In this document: positions 9,350 through 19,242 of the stretch, one piece after another
Layout of the letters: each line of letters begins with the position of its first letter
Position numbering within the stretch: position 1 is the stretch's first letter
Source: Lactobacillus paragasseri
Lineage (GTDB): Bacteria > Bacillota > Bacilli > Lactobacillales > Lactobacillaceae
NCBI RefSeq assembly: GCF_003584685.1
Contig: NZ_AP018549.1
Coordinates: 1,426,001-1,490,000 of the forward strand
Reading direction: 5' to 3'
Length of the DNA stretch: 64,000 nucleotides
Program-made: the position numbers and the translations under genes
The notes under the pieces: model-generated
What the model was told of the DNA's origin: nothing
The model's input: only the letters and a program-made list of their open reading frames with translations
Database searches by the model: none

Positions 9350-10333
9350 ATGAAATCAAAAACTAAATATTTTAGTCTATTTGCCATGCTAACTATCTTG
9401 GCATTAGTCTTAACTGGTTGTGCTAACAATAGTCAAAGTATCTATCAAGCACCTACTAGTGGACCATATGCTTGGGTTTTTAGTCTTTTTGGTAAGCCAA
9501 TTCAAAATATCATGTTAGCTGTTGAGCATCAAATTGGTGGCTCAAATGGTGCTGGCTGGGCAATTATTATCATTACTTTTGTTGTTCAGTTAATTGTTAT
9601 GCCGCTTCGTCTTGCATCTCAGCGCAAAATGACTACACAGCAAGAAAAGACTCAAAAACTTCAACCACAAATGAAGTTGATTCAAGAAGCACTGAAAAAA
9701 CCTGGCTTAACTCAACCGCAACAAATGCAAATTAGCCAACTTCAAATGCGAGTTTATAAAGATAACAATATGTCCATGATGGGTGGAATGGGATGTTTAC
9801 CATTACTTATCCAACTGCCGATTATGATTGGGATCTATCAAGCAGTAGCTTATTCTAAAGAATTAGCTGCTTCAAGTTTCTTTGGTATTTCTTTGGGGCA
9901 GCGCTCAATTGTTCTAACCATCATTGCTACCTTGCTTTATGTAATTCAAGGTTATCTATCAATGGTTGGAATTCCTGAAGAACAGAAGAAAGCCATGCAG
10001 ATGACTTTGATTTTGAGTCCAGCAATGACTTTCTTCATCAGTATTTCAGCTCCTGGCGCCTTAGCTCTTTACTTCTTAGTTGGTGGTTTAATTGCTATCT
10101 TGCAACAAGTAATTACTACATTCATCATCATGCCAAAAGTAAAAAAGGATGTTGCAGCTGAATTAAATGAGCGTCCACTTAAGGTGGTAGTCACTCAAGA
10201 AACAATCGATAGTATTCTTAATACTACTACTTCATCAAATACTAATAACGAAACAGAAAAAGATCTTCATCAAGATTTACGTGCACGAAATGCTGGTAAG
10301 CAAAAACGTCCTCATAACTCTGATAAAGATTAA
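9350..10333 (+). CDS. yidC: Membrane protein insertase YidC (YidC2/OxaA2 type)
   Basis: A 327-residue OxaA/YidC lipoprotein. The signal peptide ends in lipobox LTGC with lipidated C24. Five membrane helices follow in the usual Gram-positive pattern, with a cytoplasmic loop between the first two (around RLASQRKMTTQQEK) and a hydrophilic C-terminal tail of ~55 residues rich in Lys, Arg and Asn. The long basic tail is typical of YidC2, which helps ribosome-coupled membrane insertion. Preceded by AGGAAAGG and followed by a bidirectional terminator. Confidence 0.97.
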   Translation: MKSKTKYFSLFAMLTILALVLTGCANNSQSIYQAPTSGPYAWVFSLFGKPIQNIMLAVEHQIGGSNGAGWAIIIITFVVQLIVMPLRLASQRKMTTQQEKTQKLQPQMKLIQEALKKPGLTQPQQMQISQLQMRVYKDNNMSMMGGMGCLPLLIQLPIMIGIYQAVAYSKELAASSFFGISLGQRSIVLTIIATLLYVIQGYLSMVGIPEEQKKAMQMTLILSPAMTFFISISAPGALALYFLVGGLIAILQQVITTFIIMPKVKKDVAAELNERPLKVVVTQETIDSILNTTTSSNTNNETEKDLHQDLRARNAGKQKRPHNSDKD

Positions 10334-10342
10334 TAAGCAAAT

Positions 10343-10392
10343 AAAAAAGGAATCCAATTTTTGTAGGTCACTACAAAATGGATTCCTTTTTA
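10343..10392. terminator. Bidirectional terminator between yidC and histidine kinase gene
   Basis: AAAAAGGAATCCA pairs with TGGATTCCTTTTT around an inner TGTAG/CTACA stem. The A-run before and T-run after make it usable from both sides by the convergent genes. Confidence 0.88.
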
Positions 10393-10395
10393 TTA

Positions 10396-11937
10396 TCATT
10401 TATTTTCTTGTTTAGACTTTAACAAAGGAAATTCAATCATAAATTTACTACCTGAACCAAGTGTCGAACTAACACTAATTTTTCCATGGTAGCTTTCAAC
10501 TAATTTTTGAGCAATAGCTAAACCTAGACCATTACCACCTTTTTCACGAGTTCGAGCTTTATCTACACGATAGAAACGATTGAAGATCTTATCTTGCTCA
10601 TCAGGCGCAATACCTTCACCAAAATCTTGGACGGAAATTTTAACTTTATCTTTTTCGGTAGCTGCATCAACTAATATTTCTTTACGATCCGTAGAATACT
10701 TAATTGCGTTGTCAATTAAAATAATCAAAATTTGCTCTAAGTGATTACGATAGATCTTGATAATTGTATCTGGTGCTAAGTCACTGTCATCATATGTAAT
10801 TGTAAAATCTTGATGAATCATTCTCATATCATTAACTGTTCGATTAAGAACTTCGTTAACATCAGCCGTTTTATCAGGATACTGTAAATCAACTTGTTCA
10901 GCCCTAGTTAAGTCAAGCATCTCCTGAATTAAATGTTTCATCCGTTTGCTTTCTTGAAGAGAAGCTTGAATTGATTCTTCTAGGACCTGCGGATCATCTT
11001 TTCCCCATCGTTCTAGTAAGTTCAAGTGTCCTTCAATTACAGCCACCGGTGTACGTAACTCATGAGATACATCCCCAACGAATTGCTTCTGTTGCTGCAT
11101 ATACGCCTGCATTCGATCTAGCATTTCATTAAATGAGGTAGCTAATTCACCTAACTCATCATTTCGATGGAGATCTGGAACTCTTCGTTTATTAGTTGGA
11201 TCTTCATTAATATCATGAGAAATCTGTGACATCTTTTTGATCGGTTGGACAACACTATTAACAATCAAATATGATAAACCGACAAAAACAATAATTGCAA
11301 TAATCGACAGACCAATCATCCAATTACGAATTGATTTCAAAACATGATTTTGTTGATCCATCGAATTATCAACAATTAAGTATCCAGTTAATCGATGTGT
11401 TTTATCAGAAAAAATCTTCTGATAAATTTTCATATGGATTTTTCCTTTTGTGTTTTCTACCTTTAAAACATGATTCTCTGTCTTGCTAAAATGAGGCATT
11501 CCATTATCAGGAACATTTCCATTACTAAAGACCACATCTCCGCTTGGATTATAAATAGTAATACTTGTATCTCGATTCGACAAAGTCGCTAAAACATCAT
11601 CATTAAAGACATTTCCCCCATCATTTGAAGTAATAGGGGTTTGCCCTTCCAAAATTCGATTAGTATTAGGCGAAAGCTGAGGAACAACATTTGAAATCTG
11701 GAGACTGGTCGGAATTTCGACCAATCTTCTCTGAAAGGTGGTGGCAACACTTTCAGTCAAATTTCTTTCCTGCGAAACAATTTGCTGCTTTACTAAAGAA
11801 TAAATTGCAATTGAAAATATAACAAAAGAGACCGTAATTGTCGCTGCAACTAAGCTTACCCACTTAAAGGTTAGCGAGGACTTGGGGGTCTCTTTGGTCG
11901 ATTTATTTTGCTTCTTCACGTGCTTCATCATTTTCAT
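10396..11937 (-). CDS. Sensor histidine kinase (ArlS/CovS-like)
   Basis: A 513-residue EnvZ/OmpR-class kinase. Order: basic N-terminus, membrane helix ~28-50, extracytoplasmic sensor ~51-204, second helix ~205-228, HAMP ~229-282, HisKA with phospho-accepting H292 in VSHELRTP, then HATPase_c with N box (ILIDNAIKYS) and G boxes (GEGIAPDEQ, NGLGLAIAQK). It phosphorylates the response regulator encoded immediately upstream and overlapping it. In-frame ATG codons at 11937, 11931 and 11928 are all possible starts. The ligand is unknown. Confidence 0.95.
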   Translation of the reverse strand: MKMMKHVKKQNKSTKETPKSSLTFKWVSLVAATITVSFVIFSIAIYSLVKQQIVSQERNLTESVATTFQRRLVEIPTSLQISNVVPQLSPNTNRILEGQTPITSNDGGNVFNDDVLATLSNRDTSITIYNPSGDVVFSNGNVPDNGMPHFSKTENHVLKVENTKGKIHMKIYQKIFSDKTHRLTGYLIVDNSMDQQNHVLKSIRNWMIGLSIIAIIVFVGLSYLIVNSVVQPIKKMSQISHDINEDPTNKRRVPDLHRNDELGELATSFNEMLDRMQAYMQQQKQFVGDVSHELRTPVAVIEGHLNLLERWGKDDPQVLEESIQASLQESKRMKHLIQEMLDLTRAEQVDLQYPDKTADVNEVLNRTVNDMRMIHQDFTITYDDSDLAPDTIIKIYRNHLEQILIILIDNAIKYSTDRKEILVDAATEKDKVKISVQDFGEGIAPDEQDKIFNRFYRVDKARTREKGGNGLGLAIAQKLVESYHGKISVSSTLGSGSKFMIEFPLLKSKQENK

Positions 11938-12631
11938 CCGTTCTTACCATATAACCGGTACCACGAACAGTCTTGATGTATGAAGGACGGCCCGGTACAT
12001 CGATCTTATTACGTAAATAACGTACATAAACTTCGACAACATTAGTTTCAATTTTAGATTCAGGTCCCCAAATCTTATTTAAGAGTTGCTCTCTAGTAAC
12101 AACGTTATTTTTGTTTTCAATTAATGTCATTAACAAGTTGTACTCACGCTTAGTCAGATCGACTGTACTATCTCCGCGATGAACGATTCTATTGGCTGTT
12201 TCAATGGTTAAATCATTAAAATGAACAACTTTTTGAACCCCCATCGTGTCGCCCATAGCTCTCTTTTCAATTTGTACTCTTCTTAAGACTGCACGTAAAC
12301 GAGCCAATAATTCTTCGATTGCAAAAGGCTTAACAATATAGTCATCAGCACCATGATCTAAGCCAGAAACTCGATCAATCACTGAATCTCTTGCAGTCAT
12401 CATAATAATTGGAGTATTTTTTTCTTGGCGAACGCGACGAGCAATTTCTAATCCATTAAGATCTGGCAACATTAAATCAAGTAAGATTGCATCAAAATCT
12501 TCGTTTAATGCTAAATCTAATCCTTTTCGACCATTTCCTTCAACTTGAGTTTCATATTTCTCATGTCTTAATTCTAGTTCTACAAAACGGGCAAGATTTT
12601 TTTCATCTTCAATAATCAGAATTTTACTCAT
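11903..12631 (-). CDS. OmpR-family response regulator (ArlR/CovR-like)
   Basis: A receiver domain (MSKILIIEDE..., phospho-acceptor D52 in LDLMLPD) plus C-terminal winged helix ending in TVRGTGYMV. The receiver closely resembles ArlR and CovR of other Firmicutes. I place the start at ATG 12631, giving 242 residues, because GGAG sits six bases upstream; the longer frame from GTG 12643 would use that same GGAG as coding sequence. It overlaps the kinase gene by about 35 bp, so the two are one operon. Confidence 0.95.
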   Translation of the reverse strand: MSKILIIEDEKNLARFVELELRHEKYETQVEGNGRKGLDLALNEDFDAILLDLMLPDLNGLEIARRVRQEKNTPIIMMTARDSVIDRVSGLDHGADDYIVKPFAIEELLARLRAVLRRVQIEKRAMGDTMGVQKVVHFNDLTIETANRIVHRGDSTVDLTKREYNLLMTLIENKNNVVTREQLLNKIWGPESKIETNVVEVYVRYLRNKIDVPGRPSYIKTVRGTGYMVRTDENDEAREEAK

Positions 12632-12715
12632 TATTTTCTCCACACTATAATTAATCTGGTTAAAAATTTTATTAATAAATTAATATTAAATTTAAAAATA
12701 CATTAATGCAAGGGT

Positions 12716-13264
12716 TTATTCCTTGTTTTTTTCATCTTTGAATAAATCTTTAAGCTTAGCAAAGGCTGGATTTTCCTTATTTGATTGTTCTTCTTGATAA
12801 GCCGCTTGAGAAATAACCTTCCATCCCTCTCCTTCAGGGAAATCACCTTCACTTTTTTCTTGGGGCGTTAGAATAACTGATGGTAAGCTTAATAATAAAT
12901 TGTCTTCTACAGCTTTTTGAAGATCAATTTTATCATCCTTAACAGTTACGATAGTATCTTCTTCATCAAGCTGCTCTTGAGTTGGCTCAACTTCACTATA
13001 ATTTTCAGTAAAATTAAACTCTTGATGCAGTTTTACCGGCTTCAAACTTCGAGTAGATGGGGCAATTACATCTGCTTCTACAGTGAAATTCCCAGTTACA
13101 AAGGGTTCATCATAAAAGAAATCGCCACTAACATGCACATTTTTGGCATCTTCAAGTAATTCTTTACTTCTATCAAAAAAATCTTTACTTAACTCGACAT
13201 CTTCATCAACGTGAGTCAAGGGATTACGGCTATTTTTAATTTGTGAATATGAAAAATTTAACAT
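12716..13264 (-). CDS. YceD / DUF177 family protein
   Basis: A 182-residue acidic protein of the YceD (DUF177) family, linked to 23S rRNA accumulation and usually encoded just before rpmF (L32). The core HVSGDFFYDEPFVTGNF region and the later LPEGEGWKV-like stretch fit the family. The ATG overlaps the tmcAL stop by one base. No rpmF gene follows in the remaining 70 bp before the next gene, which differs from the common arrangement. Confidence 0.9.
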   Translation of the reverse strand: MLNFSYSQIKNSRNPLTHVDEDVELSKDFFDRSKELLEDAKNVHVSGDFFYDEPFVTGNFTVEADVIAPSTRSLKPVKLHQEFNFTENYSEVEPTQEQLDEEDTIVTVKDDKIDLQKAVEDNLLLSLPSVILTPQEKSEGDFPEGEGWKVISQAAYQEEQSNKENPAFAKLKDLFKDEKNKE

Positions 13265-14421
13265 TATTTTACCTCGATTGGTCTTCGACCAAAGTTTTGA
13301 TCTTCACCCATAATTTGTTCAAAAAGTCGATCTACTCTTACTTGCAGACCTAAAGTTCCACTCGCTGCATTTTTCTTATCGACTTTAGAAATAATTGGGA
13401 GTTCAACATCTTTCCGAATTTTCTTAAGATAATTTCTTCCACGACTATTATAGCCAAGCAATAGCGTTGAAACATCTTGATATGAAGTCTGTATTTCCTT
13501 TTCGGTTACGTTTAAAAGAGTGTAGAGACAAAGTCTTCTTAGGCGCGCATAAGTATAGCGTTTAGACTTAATCTGGCGTAAAAATGAAGTAAAATCTTCC
13601 GCAGTATGAATTTCTTCTTTCATTTTGTACTCTAAACCCTCGCTCATTTGATAGATTGAGCGTAATTCTTCTAAACTGGCGCTTTCAATCCGATACTTTA
13701 AAAAATTAAATAAAAGATTCCAATTGGGGTAGACTTTTTGTTTTTCTAGTGCTGCTAGTTCTCCTTTAGGAAGATACTTTTTCAATTCAGTTAAATCATT
13801 TGGGTGATGTAAACAATAGTTTCTAATTGCAGTAGCAGAAGAAATAATCTTGTCTTGCAAAAGTGGATCATCGTGCCCACTCCCTAGTCTTGTCACGGGA
13901 TGCAGATGAAGCGGAGTTTCTAGTTGTTCACTAGCTACAGCATAAGCAACAGCTAACATCATGTTAGGCTGGTTTACTTCATGACCTACTTCTCTAGCAA
14001 CCATTTCATTATATTGCGTAGCATAAGTTTGAGTATAATCTCTAAAATCCATTCGATTTTTAGGAATTTGATTTATTTTTTGTCCTAAATAAGAGAAATT
14101 TAAATTAGCATCTTCCACTCCAAAAAATAATTCTGATACTCCTAAATTGCTTAACATCCTGATGCTACCGTTAGCAAAAATATCAGCTGGTTGAACTGCA
14201 AAAGAAAAAGGTAGTTCAAATACCAAATCAGCACCTGAATTTAAAGCTGCTTTGGCTCTTTGCCACTTGTCCATAATCGCCATTTGTCCACGTTGAACAT
14301 AATTGCCTGACATTATAACAATTATTGGATCATTTTCGGCAACTAAACGTGCTTGATTTAATAAAAATTCATGTCCACTATGAAAAGGATTATATTCGGC
14401 TACAATGCCAATTACACTCAT
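13264..14421 (-). CDS. tmcAL: tRNA(Met) cytidine acetate ligase TmcAL (YlbM)
   Basis: A 385-residue nucleotidyltransferase-fold protein. The N-terminal [22 protein letters not shown] motif (here [15 protein letters not shown]) is the HxGH ATP-binding signature. TmcAL makes N4-acetylcytidine at the wobble base of elongator tRNA(Met) using acetate and ATP. It is 10 bp downstream of rsfS and overlaps yceD by one base in the same operon. Confidence 0.95.
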   Translation of the reverse strand: MSVIGIVAEYNPFHSGHEFLLNQARLVAENDPIIVIMSGNYVQRGQMAIMDKWQRAKAALNSGADLVFELPFSFAVQPADIFANGSIRMLSNLGVSELFFGVEDANLNFSYLGQKINQIPKNRMDFRDYTQTYATQYNEMVAREVGHEVNQPNMMLAVAYAVASEQLETPLHLHPVTRLGSGHDDPLLQDKIISSATAIRNYCLHHPNDLTELKKYLPKGELAALEKQKVYPNWNLLFNFLKYRIESASLEELRSIYQMSEGLEYKMKEEIHTAEDFTSFLRQIKSKRYTYARLRRLCLYTLLNVTEKEIQTSYQDVSTLLLGYNSRGRNYLKKIRKDVELPIISKVDKKNAASGTLGLQVRVDRLFEQIMGEDQNFGRRPIEVK

Positions 14422-14431
14422 ACGTCTTCCT

Positions 14432-14779
14432 TTAATCTAAGTTTAATTCTAACTTCTTACCATTGCTCCAGAGCTTTTCCAAGCCATAAAAGTCTCTAGC
14501 ATCCGCAGTGAAGACATTTACAACTACATCTCCCATATCTACTAAAAGCCAGTTAGAATCACGTGTTCCTTCAATACGGTAATCTTCTTTTCCTTGTTCA
14601 TGAATTTTATCAATAATGCTATTAACAATTGCATGAAGTTTACGATTTGAGCCTGCAGTAGTTACAACATAGTAATCTGCTAAAATACTAATTCCTTGCA
14701 TATCATATGCTTCAGTATCTTCACCATGTCTCTCATCAATTGCTTCTACGGTTAAATCTAATAATTTCTTGCTATCCAA
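14432..14779 (-). CDS. rsfS: Ribosomal silencing factor RsfS
   Basis: A 115-residue RsfS/Iojap protein. Conserved segments [39 protein letters not shown] and FYGLEKLW are present. It binds L14 on the 50S subunit and blocks subunit joining under starvation. It sits in the conserved nadD-yqeK-rsfS order. Confidence 0.96.
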   Translation of the reverse strand: MDSKKLLDLTVEAIDERHGEDTEAYDMQGISILADYYVVTTAGSNRKLHAIVNSIIDKIHEQGKEDYRIEGTRDSNWLLVDMGDVVVNVFTADARDFYGLEKLWSNGKKLELNLD

Positions 14780-14802
14780 TTTTATTTTTTCCTTTCAAAA
14801 TT

Positions 14803-15399
14803 CTAATCTTTCACAGCCCATTTATTATATGCGGCAAAAGTCTTAGGATATATCTTTTTTCTATTAGTTATTAAAAAGTCAAGCGTATGAGCTAGTTCAA
14901 AACCTACTCCATCATCTAAATTAGCAAAAGCTACTTTTCTGGCTTCTTCTACTCCAGGAAAATCACGTCCAGGTTCAATAAAATCAGCCACAAAAACAAT
15001 TTTATCCAAAGTAGACATTTCAACATCTGCTGTTGTATGACGTCTAATTGCAGTTAAAATTTCAGGATCAGTTATCTTTAACTCTTTCTCAATAAAATAT
15101 GCCCCAACAATGCCATGCCAAATAGCACGATTATAGTTAAGTAAGTCCTGATCAAAGTGTTGTTCCTTAATTACCTTAATAAATCGTTCTGGAGGTACTT
15201 GCTTTGCATAATCATGAATAAATCCAGCTAAAGCTGCTTTATCCGGATCATAATCATTAAGTTCAGCTAACTTACGGCTCGTTTCACTTACACCAATACA
15301 ATGCTTAAATCTTTTTTCATCCATGTTGCTTTTTTCTTGAGCAACAATTTCAGCAGAAGTTAACGGGGAATATGTTTTTGCAAAATTAATTTCAGTCAC
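14803..15399 (-). CDS. yqeK: YqeK HD-domain hydrolase (Ap4A hydrolase type)
   Basis: An HD-superfamily protein with metal-binding motif residues in KHCIGVSETS, GFIHDYAKQ and AIWHGIVGAY, followed by IRRHTTADVEMS. YqeK family enzymes symmetrically hydrolyse diadenosine tetraphosphate. I choose GTG 15399 (198 residues) because AAGAGG lies eight bases upstream and the overlap with nadD is then 8 bp. A longer ATG frame from 15435 exists but lacks a good ribosome-binding site and overlaps nadD by 44 bp. Confidence 0.93.
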   Translation of the reverse strand: MTEINFAKTYSPLTSAEIVAQEKSNMDEKRFKHCIGVSETSRKLAELNDYDPDKAALAGFIHDYAKQVPPERFIKVIKEQHFDQDLLNYNRAIWHGIVGAYFIEKELKITDPEILTAIRRHTTADVEMSTLDKIVFVADFIEPGRDFPGVEEARKVAFANLDDGVGFELAHTLDFLITNRKKIYPKTFAAYNKWAVKD

Positions 15400-16018
15400 G
15401 ATATAAGCCTCTTGATTCAATATATAAACGAACACTTTCAGGCACTAAATACCGAATAGAATTACCGGTAGCTACATTTTTACGAATTAGAGAAGACGAA
15501 ATATCTAAATTTGGAGCATCTACCCAAATCATAGGGAATCTCGGATTTTGTGGATAGTTTGGTCTTCTAACTCCTACTAATGTCGACAAAAGGGCAATTG
15601 TTTCAGGTTCACGCCAATTTTCAAAATCATTTACTTCATCACTCCCCATAATCAAATAATATTGATTACGTGGTGCTCTTTTTTTCAAATAACGCAAGGT
15701 ATCAACTGTATATGAAGTACCGCCCCGCATTATCTCAAAAAGTTTAACATGAAAATATGGATTATCATGCGTAGCTAATTCAAGCATCGCACAGCGGTCT
15801 TTAGCACTGACATTACCTGCTAATTGTTTATGAGGTGGAGTATTATTGGGGATAAACCATATTTCGTCTAAGTGAAGTTGCTTTCTAACTTGCTCTGCCA
15901 TTACTAAATGAGCAAGATGGACTGGATTAAAAGTTCCTCCCATAATTCCAATTTGCTGAGCAGAACTTGTAGCTGGTTCAAATTTTACTTGTGGCTTTTC
16001 TTTTACAACGCACTGCAT
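15392..16018 (-). CDS. nadD: Nicotinate-nucleotide adenylyltransferase NadD
   Basis: A 208-residue NadD. The motif GIMGGTFNPVHLAHL (~23-37) is the nucleotide-binding site, and ISSSLIRK near the C-terminus is the second signature. It converts nicotinate mononucleotide to deamido-NAD. The first ~20 residues are an extra N-terminal tail before the core. The start overlaps the yqeH stop by one base (TAATG). Confidence 0.96.
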   Translation of the reverse strand: MQCVVKEKPQVKFEPATSSAQQIGIMGGTFNPVHLAHLVMAEQVRKQLHLDEIWFIPNNTPPHKQLAGNVSAKDRCAMLELATHDNPYFHVKLFEIMRGGTSYTVDTLRYLKKRAPRNQYYLIMGSDEVNDFENWREPETIALLSTLVGVRRPNYPQNPRFPMIWVDAPNLDISSSLIRKNVATGNSIRYLVPESVRLYIESRGLYRD

Positions 16019-17127
16019 TATATCAACGCTCTTCTAATTCCTAAACCAATGCCTTCCGGCGTATAAGCCTTCACTACAACATTAGCTGGTGTTGTAATAA
16101 ATCCTACGCCTCCAAACAAAATATCGCTTTTTTCTTTTGGTGAAAATGTTTGTCCTTTTAATGGTCCTAAATTATCTTCCTTACTTGGTGGAAGTAATAA
16201 GTCATCTTTATGCTTTTCATAAAATGTATCAGCATTCTCAGTCTTGGTTCTATGAACATAAAGGTCTCGTGCCACATAAATTGTAAAACCAGCTGATGGG
16301 CCATCAACATAATCAAAGCGCCCGAGGCCAGCTAAGAAAATTGTTTGTCCCGGTAATAACTGGTAAGTTGCAGGCTTTAATGGTTTCTTTGGTTCAACAA
16401 CTTCTAATTCTTTGCCACTCAAGTGACTAGCCAATTGATTAGCGTTCAGGATTCCTGGGGTATCAATTAAATAATGACCATTAGAAAGAGGTATTTTAAT
16501 TTCATCTAAAGTTGTTCCAGGAAACTTAGACGTAGTAATGACATCTTTTAAATCACTATTCATATTGATAATTGCATTAATTAAAGTCGATTTACCAACA
16601 TTAGTAGTTCCAACAAAATAAATATCTTTCTTTTCACCCTTTTTTGCTAAAAAAGCCATCAAATCAGCTAAATTTTTCTTTTTAGCAGCTGAAACTAAAA
16701 AGATTTTTTCTGGCTTTAAACCATTTCGGTTGGCTTCTTGACGCATCCAGTCTTTGATTTTTGACTCTTTAGAGTTTTTCGGAAATAAATCTACCTTATT
16801 ACCAACTAAAATATATTCATTACCGCCAATAAAACGTTTAATCGAAGAAATTAATGAATTGCTAAAATCAAATAAATCAACTACGTTAACAACCAAGGCT
16901 TTTTTTTGACTAATTGAATTGAGCAATGCCAAGAAATCATCGTTATTTTCTTTAACTGGCATAATTTCGTTATAATGTCTTAATCTAAAGCAGCGCTGGC
17001 AATATACCTCATTGTCATCACTTGTTAAAGCTTTTTTTAAGGCAGAAGTTGGTAAATAGCCTGACTTTTTAGGATCTTGATCCTGCAATATACTTCCACA
17101 ACCAATACAACGCAATTCTTCACTCAT
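16018..17127 (-). CDS. yqeH: Ribosome biogenesis GTPase YqeH
   Basis: A 369-residue circularly permuted GTPase. The N-terminal zinc finger has C8-x2-C11 and a later C-x2-C (YCQRCFRLRHYNEI). G4 (NKVDLF) precedes G1 (GTTNVGKST) and G3 (DTPG), the permuted order. YqeH is needed for 30S assembly. It overlaps yqeG by 4 bp (ATGA). No aroE or yhbY follows before nadD, unlike B. subtilis. Confidence 0.96.
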   Translation of the reverse strand: MSEELRCIGCGSILQDQDPKKSGYLPTSALKKALTSDDNEVYCQRCFRLRHYNEIMPVKENNDDFLALLNSISQKKALVVNVVDLFDFSNSLISSIKRFIGGNEYILVGNKVDLFPKNSKESKIKDWMRQEANRNGLKPEKIFLVSAAKKKNLADLMAFLAKKGEKKDIYFVGTTNVGKSTLINAIINMNSDLKDVITTSKFPGTTLDEIKIPLSNGHYLIDTPGILNANQLASHLSGKELEVVEPKKPLKPATYQLLPGQTIFLAGLGRFDYVDGPSAGFTIYVARDLYVHRTKTENADTFYEKHKDDLLLPPSKEDNLGPLKGQTFSPKEKSDILFGGVGFITTPANVVVKAYTPEGIGLGIRRALI

Positions 17128-17642
17128 TCTAATTTCTCCTTAAAAACTACTGGCTTTCTTAAATTCAAAAAGAAGAAGATAAATTTTTCAAAAAAACGAT
17201 TAATTCTAGTATTCCACTTATCGGTTTCAACTAATGGCTTTACCAAAACTGTAGCTACACCAGCTAAATTACCAGCCTGCATATCAGTAATCAATTGATC
17301 GCCAACCATTAGAACCTGATCTTTTTGTAAATTTAGTTCTTTTAATTCCTGATTAATTCCGATGGGAAGAGGCTTTCTAGCCTTTGCAATAAAAGAAATA
17401 TGATATGGATTCAAAACTTTTCCAATCCGTTCAGCATTATTATTCGAAATAACAACTAAACGAATTCCAGCTTTTGCTAAACGGCGATTAAGTTGATCCA
17501 TTTCAACTGCTGTATCAGCTTTGTTCCATGCAAGCAAAGTATTGTCTAAATCGCTAAAAACAGCCTTAATCCCCATCTTTTTTAACTGTTTTGGATCTAA
17601 ATGATAGATAGTATCTATTGTACAACGAGGTCTAAATAACAT
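17124..17642 (-). CDS. YqeG family HAD IIIA-type phosphatase
   Basis: A 172-residue HAD hydrolase. Motif I is FSDLDNTLLAW with the nucleophile and acid aspartates, motif II VISNN, and motif III MVGDQLITDMQAG. Substrate is unproven; the conserved linkage to yqeH suggests a role in ribosome-associated or phospholipid metabolism (YqeG-like enzymes have been proposed as phosphatidylglycerophosphatases). First gene of the operon running to yceD. Confidence 0.93.
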   Translation of the reverse strand: MLFRPRCTIDTIYHLDPKQLKKMGIKAVFSDLDNTLLAWNKADTAVEMDQLNRRLAKAGIRLVVISNNNAERIGKVLNPYHISFIAKARKPLPIGINQELKELNLQKDQVLMVGDQLITDMQAGNLAGVATVLVKPLVETDKWNTRINRFFEKFIFFFLNLRKPVVFKEKLE

Positions 17643-17750
17643 TAAAAAATCTCCACTTTTTTCTCACATCTATAGTATCAGAAATCTTTAATCTTTAGAA
17701 ACATTTGCTGATTAAAAAATTAAAATTTTACTTTTCTTTAGCACAAAAGA

Positions 17751-17759
17751 TGGTAAAAT
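17751..17759 (+). promoter_or_regulatory. Extended -10 promoter for the adenosine deaminase gene
   Basis: TGGTAAAAT reads as an extended -10 element (TGn plus TAAAAT), 47 bp before the ATG at 17806, which has a strong AAAGGAG ribosome-binding site. The -35 is weak. Confidence 0.5.
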
Positions 17760-17805
17760 AAGAACAATTTAAACTTTTCCACCGTATTACACAAAGGAGT
17801 TAAAA

Positions 17806-18813
17806 ATGAAGAATTTTATTGATCTCCATCTTCACCTAGATGGTTCTTTGCCATACACTACCGTTAAAAAGTTAATGGAAGTACACAATTTTTCCAATTT
17901 AACTGACTCGCAATTGAAAGAAAAGTTATCTGTTTCTGAAAGATGTGCTGATTTACAAGAATATTTAACTAAATTCGACTTTCCATTGTTATTTCTGCAA
18001 ACAAAAAAAGATCTAGAAACAGCAACTTTTGATCTTTTACAGAAACTCCGCTCTCAAGGTTTAGTTTATACAGAGATCCGTTTTGCTCCACAGCTCCACA
18101 CCCAAAAAGATCTTACTCAAGAAGATGCAATTAAGGCCTGTATTTTAGGATTAAAGAAATTCTACAACTGGCAAAATAACCATGAAGATAATTTTTATCC
18201 TCTGCACGCCAACTTAATTCTCTGCCTTATGCGCTTGCCTGATCGAGAAAAAGAAAACTACTTAACTGTTAAACTAGCTGCTAAATATGCTAAAGAACAC
18301 GTTGTTGGTATTGATCTAGCAGGGCCAGAAGGACCAATTCCAAATAAAAAATTTAAGCCTTTCTTTGATGATGCTAAGGAAATGCACATTCCTTTTACAA
18401 TTCATGCAGGAGAAGCTGCAGGTCCTGAATCAATGCAAGAAGCATTAGACTTAGGCACTAAAAGAATTGGTCACGGAATTCGCTGCTTAGAAAGTGAGCA
18501 ACTAGTTCAAGAATTAATTAACCAACATATTACCCTAGAATGTTGCGCCACTTCTAATCTTAATACTAAAGTATTTAAAAAAATCGACTCATATCCGATC
18601 AAAACTCTGCTTTCAAGAAAAATAAAAGCAACTCTAAATTGTGATAACATGACCGTTTCAAATACCAATTTACCTAAAGAGTTTAAATTACTTGAAACTA
18701 AAACTAATCTTACAAATTTAGATGATCATCAATTATTATTAAACTCCATTAATGCCGCCTTTGCTTCTAACCAAGAAAAAAGTCGCTTATTACATATCTT
18801 CAATCAAATTTGA
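17806..18813 (+). CDS. add: Adenosine deaminase
   Basis: A 335-residue metal-dependent deaminase. Zinc ligands are in DLHLHLDGS (H8, H10), catalytic HAGE lies near residue 200 followed by GHGIR, and the late motif is NCDNMTVSNT. The late motif has Asp-Asn where mammalian enzymes have Asp-Asp, a variant I associate with Firmicute adenosine deaminases, so activity is expected. It converts adenosine or deoxyadenosine to (deoxy)inosine in purine salvage. It stands alone on the plus strand between the yqeG operon and rplT. Confidence 0.93.
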   Translation: MKNFIDLHLHLDGSLPYTTVKKLMEVHNFSNLTDSQLKEKLSVSERCADLQEYLTKFDFPLLFLQTKKDLETATFDLLQKLRSQGLVYTEIRFAPQLHTQKDLTQEDAIKACILGLKKFYNWQNNHEDNFYPLHANLILCLMRLPDREKENYLTVKLAAKYAKEHVVGIDLAGPEGPIPNKKFKPFFDDAKEMHIPFTIHAGEAAGPESMQEALDLGTKRIGHGIRCLESEQLVQELINQHITLECCATSNLNTKVFKKIDSYPIKTLLSRKIKATLNCDNMTVSNTNLPKEFKLLETKTNLTNLDDHQLLLNSINAAFASNQEKSRLLHIFNQI

Positions 18814-18816
18814 GAA

Positions 18817-18846
18817 AAAAATGCTCCGCTTATGCGGAGCATTTTT
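18817..18846. terminator. Bidirectional terminator, add / rplT
   Basis: AAAAATGCTCCGC, loop TTAT, GCGGAGCATTTTT: a perfect 13-bp stem with A- and T-runs, shared by convergent add and rplT. Confidence 0.92.
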
Positions 18847-18853
18847 AATATTT

Positions 18854-19210
18854 TTAGTTCAAAGCTTTCTTAGCAGCATCTGCTAAATCAGCAAAAGCTT
18901 TTTCGTCGTTGTAAGCAATATCAGCTAACATCTTACGGTTCATGTCAATACCAGCTACCTTTAAGCCGTGCATTAACTTAGAGTATGAAAGACCATTTTG
19001 TCTTGCAGCAGCGTTGATACGAGCAATCCATAATTTTCTGAATTCACTCTTACGCTTCTTACGGTCACGGAAAGCATATTTACGAGAAACAAATACTTGA
19101 GTACTTGCAGCTTTAAATTGTAAGTGTTTTGAGCCACGGTAACCCTTGGCTAACTTCATGATCTTCTTACGACGAGCGCGTGTTACGGTTCCACCTTTAG
19201 TTCTTGGCAT
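18854..19210 (-). CDS. rplT: 50S ribosomal protein L20
   Basis: A 118-residue L20 with the basic N-terminus ([22 protein letters not shown], read in two parts) and conserved [18 protein letters not shown]. Early 50S assembly protein; in Bacilli it also represses its own operon by binding the infC leader. Last gene of infC-rpmI-rplT. Confidence 0.98.
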   Translation of the reverse strand: MPRTKGGTVTRARRKKIMKLAKGYRGSKHLQFKAASTQVFVSRKYAFRDRKKRKSEFRKLWIARINAAARQNGLSYSKLMHGLKVAGIDMNRKMLADIAYNDEKAFADLADAAKKALN

Positions 19211-19242
19211 CTAAAATTCCTCCTCAAAAAGTCTTCTAATAA

